Translations under genes and position numbers: made by a program
The notes under the pieces: generated by a model
Databases searched by the model: none
The model's input: the letters and a program-made list of their open reading frames with translations, nothing else
What the model was told of the DNA's origin: nothing
In this document: in pieces, positions 16,737-17,989 of the stretch
Numbering within the stretch: the first letter of the stretch is position 1
Layout of the letters: the number at the start of each line of letters is the position of its first letter
DNA from: an uncultured Oscillospiraceae bacterium
GTDB lineage: Bacteria > Bacillota > Clostridia > Oscillospirales > Acutalibacteraceae
Reading direction: 5' to 3'
NCBI GenBank assembly: GCA_900543215.1
Contig: UQQR01000032.1
Location: 1-17,989, forward strand
Length of the DNA stretch: 17,989 bases

Positions 16737-16775
16737 ATCAGGGTGCAGTTTTTTCCGCACCCTGATCATTTTTTT
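16737..16775 (+). terminator. Rho-independent terminator on the plus strand with no plus-strand gene in front
   Basis: ATCAGGGTGC (16737-16746) and GCACCCTGAT (16757-16766) form a perfect 10-bp stem with a 10-base loop, followed by CA and seven T. This is a canonical plus-strand terminator, but no plus-strand gene can be supported between about 12052 and here. It probably marks the lost 3' end of a gene or a small untranslated RNA. The stretch 16549-16974 otherwise holds only this hairpin, the minus-strand promoter and the nrdD control sites. Confidence 0.8.
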
Positions 16776-16902
16776 CTTGAAATCATCGGGTAAAAAGCCT
16801 TACGTCAATATTTATAAACGCTATTTCAGTGAAGGTCTCGCACACAGCCATGACATAAATATAGCAAAAAGCACCATATTTAGCCCTTTTGCTTTCACAA
16901 AT

Positions 16903-16950
16903 CCACTATATATAGTTTTTCTCATTGACTTTTGCAACTACATCATGTAT
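16903..16950 (+). promoter_or_regulatory. Pair of NrdR-type boxes upstream of nrdD
   Basis: Box 1 (16903-16918, CCACTATATATAGTTT) agrees closely with the NrdR consensus ACACWATATATWGTGT, including the whole central ACTATATATAGT. Box 2 (16935-16950, CAACTACATCATGTAT) is weaker. The boxes are 16 bp apart, the spacing NrdR needs to bind the same DNA face. They flank the -35 and overlap the -10 of the nrdD promoter, as expected for repression when (d)ATP is high. Confidence 0.7.
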
Positions 16951-16953
16951 ACT
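16925..16953 (+). promoter_or_regulatory. Sigma-A promoter of nrdD
   Basis: TTGACT (16925-16930) and TATACT (16948-16953) are separated by 17 bp, each one base off consensus. Transcription should start near 16960, only about 15 bases before the ATG at 16975, consistent with the lack of a strong ribosome site there. Confidence 0.75.
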
Positions 16954-16974
16954 GATAGTACAAGCCTTATAACT

Positions 16975-17520
16975 ATGTACACAGTCATCAAACGAGACGG
17001 CAGAAGTACCGAGTTTAATTTAACCCGTATATCTCACGCCATTACCAAGGCATTTGACGCAACCGGTATTCCTTACAGTCCGGATGTAATCAATCTTCTT
17101 TCCCTTCAGGTAACGGCAGATTTTGCTCCTAAGGTAAAGGACGATACAATCGATGTCGAATCCATACAGGACAGTGTGGAAAAAACGCTGCAGAGAGCCG
17201 GCTACGACAAGGTTGCCAAGGCATATATCCTATACCGCAAAAACCGCGAAAAGCTCCGTAATATGAGTTCCACCATACTGGACTATAAGGGGCTTGTGGA
17301 CGGCTATCTGAAGGTATCCGACTGGCGAGTAAAAGAAAATTCTACCGTCACCTATTCTGTGGGCGGACTGATTCTGTCCAATTCCGGGGCCATAACCGCA
17401 AACTATTGGCTCAGCGAGATCTACGATGAAGAAATTGCAGACGCGCACCGCAACGCCGATCTGCATCTGCATGATCTCTCCATGCTGACTGGTTACTGCG
17501 CCGGCTGGAGCTTACTGTAG
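16975..17520 (+). pseudogene. nrdD: Anaerobic ribonucleoside-triphosphate reductase, 3'-truncated (ATP-cone plus start of catalytic domain)
   Basis: From the ATG at 16975 the frame encodes 181 residues. About 1-90 is an ATP-cone (M-Y-T-V-I-K-R-D-G-R, F-N-L-T-R-I-S-H-A-I, V-E-K-T-L, A-K-A-Y-I-L-Y-R), the allosteric nucleotide site of ribonucleotide reductases. About 115-180 begins the NrdD catalytic domain (N-A-D-L-H-L-H-D-L-S-M-L-T-G-Y-C-A-G-W-S-L). The frame then meets a stop two codons later. Intact NrdD is about 700-780 residues, with active-site cysteines and a C-terminal glycyl-radical and zinc region, all missing here, so it cannot reduce nucleotides. No nrdG follows. In-frame ATGs at 16777 and 16945 lie upstream of, or inside, the promoter and are rejected. 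The break comes abruptly in a highly conserved motif, which suggests a deletion rather than gradual decay. Confidence 0.82.
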
Positions 17521-17566
17521 GTCCTGTTTTTAGGGAAAAAGTAATACGGATCGGACGGTTCTTATC

Positions 17567-17989
17567 ATGGATAAAACACAAACCAACCCCTTTGAGAGTG
17601 CACAGGAATTTCTTGTTATGCGAAATCTTTATGAGTCTGCCGTGAAACAGCTGGCTCTGAAATTTGAAGTGCTGAACAGCGAATTCAACATACAGTATTC
17701 ACGCAGCCCCATTCATCATATTGAAAGCCGGGTAAAATCCGCACAGAGCATCATGGCAAAGCTTGCAAAGAAAGGTATTCCTTTTACCATTGCCACCGCT
17801 AAAGAAAATATCAACGATATTGCCGGTGTGCGCGTTGTCTGTAACTATATAGAAGATGTGTACCGAGTAGCCGAAATTTTTGAACGGCAGAAGGATGTGG
17901 AGATTCTCAAAAAGCAGGACTATATCAAGGAGCCGAACTACAACGGCTACCGTCTCATAATTTGTGTTCCGCCAGTTCGGATAAACAAA
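17567..17989 (+). CDS. Small alarmone synthetase (GTP pyrophosphokinase, RelQ/YjbM-like), partial at window end
   Basis: The 141 visible residues match small RelA/SpoT synthetases, which make (p)ppGpp from ATP and GDP/GTP in the stringent response. Seen in order: S-P-I-H-H-I-E-S-R-V-K-S (47-58), I-M-A-K-L-A-K-K-G (62-70), the hallmark I-N-D-I-A-G-V-R-V-V-C-N-Y (82-94) with the catalytic-site Asp, D-V-Y-R-V-A-E (97-103), Y-I-K-E-P-N-Y-N-G-Y-R (119-129). The next conserved residues S-L-H are missing: the frame passes directly to L-I-I-C-V-P. Family members are about 210-270 residues, so roughly half is off the window. The ATG at 17567 has only a weak GGACGG in front. It lies 46 bp after the broken nrdD. 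Confidence 0.83.
   Translation, partial: MDKTQTNPFESAQEFLVMRNLYESAVKQLALKFEVLNSEFNIQYSRSPIHHIESRVKSAQSIMAKLAKKGIPFTIATAKENINDIAGVRVVCNYIEDVYRVAEIFERQKDVEILKKQDYIKEPNYNGYRLIICVPPVRINK

Noticed and set aside
16777..16974. N-terminal extension of nrdD from an ATG at 16777
   Set aside because: The stretch contains the NrdR boxes and promoter, and NrdD homology starts only at the ATG at 16975. The extension also begins right at the T-run of the terminator.

Overview
The window looks like a chromosomal piece from an anaerobic, fermentative Firmicute of the class Clostridia, probably a gut relative of the Ruminococcaceae/Oscillospiraceae. Evidence: strong AGGAGG-type ribosome sites, TTGACA/TATAAT-type promoters, NAD(P)H-linked [FeFe]-hydrogenase genes, lipoprotein signal peptides, a sortase-type wall anchor and an anaerobic ribonucleotide reductase gene. 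The species cannot be named from the sequence alone. No rRNA, tRNA, CRISPR array or complete mobile element was seen.

Layout. 1-154 (-) is the N-terminus of a serine recombinase cut by the window edge. 243-2017 (-) holds a lipoprotein D,D-carboxypeptidase (VanY type) followed by a TauE/SafE permease. 2160-10274 (-) is one tightly packed ten-gene operon, closed by a hairpin at 2114-2150. In transcription order it reads: hndA/nuoE-like subunit, DRTGG protein, small ATPase of the anti-sigma type, sensory-type [FeFe]-hydrogenase-like protein (HydS/HsfB), second DRTGG protein, PHP phosphoesterase, second HATPase protein, hndB-like, hndC/nuoF-like, and the catalytic [FeFe] hydrogenase hndD/hydA. 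10275-10566 is a divergent control region. 10567-12051 (+) is a lone oligopeptide-binding lipoprotein, separated by a bidirectional terminator from the convergent genes beyond.

12165-17989 is different in character and looks mosaic. An MBOAT O-acyltransferase lacks its C-terminus and runs in frame into a sortase-anchored repeat protein with seven 57-bp repeats. Next come a DUF4358-like lipoprotein, two histidine-kinase C-terminal fragments (one fused to the start of an iron-type solute-binding lipoprotein), an nrdD gene cut to about 180 codons behind an intact-looking NrdR-type operator, and the start of a small alarmone synthetase with an apparent three-residue gap in its conserved NGYRSLH motif. 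Several independent junctions in under 6 kb mean either real gene decay by deletion or an assembly/chimera problem. The sequence alone cannot decide.

How the genes work together. The A, B, C and D subunits should form a soluble NAD(P)-linked, possibly electron-bifurcating, hydrogenase that handles fermentation reductant. The six other genes in the same operon look like a signalling module: an H-cluster protein that may sense H2 or redox state, two kinase-fold ATPases, two DRTGG domains and a PHP hydrolase. A similar grouping is known around the Thermotoga maritima hydrogenase genes, but what the module does is not settled. It is the best candidate here for an under-described system.
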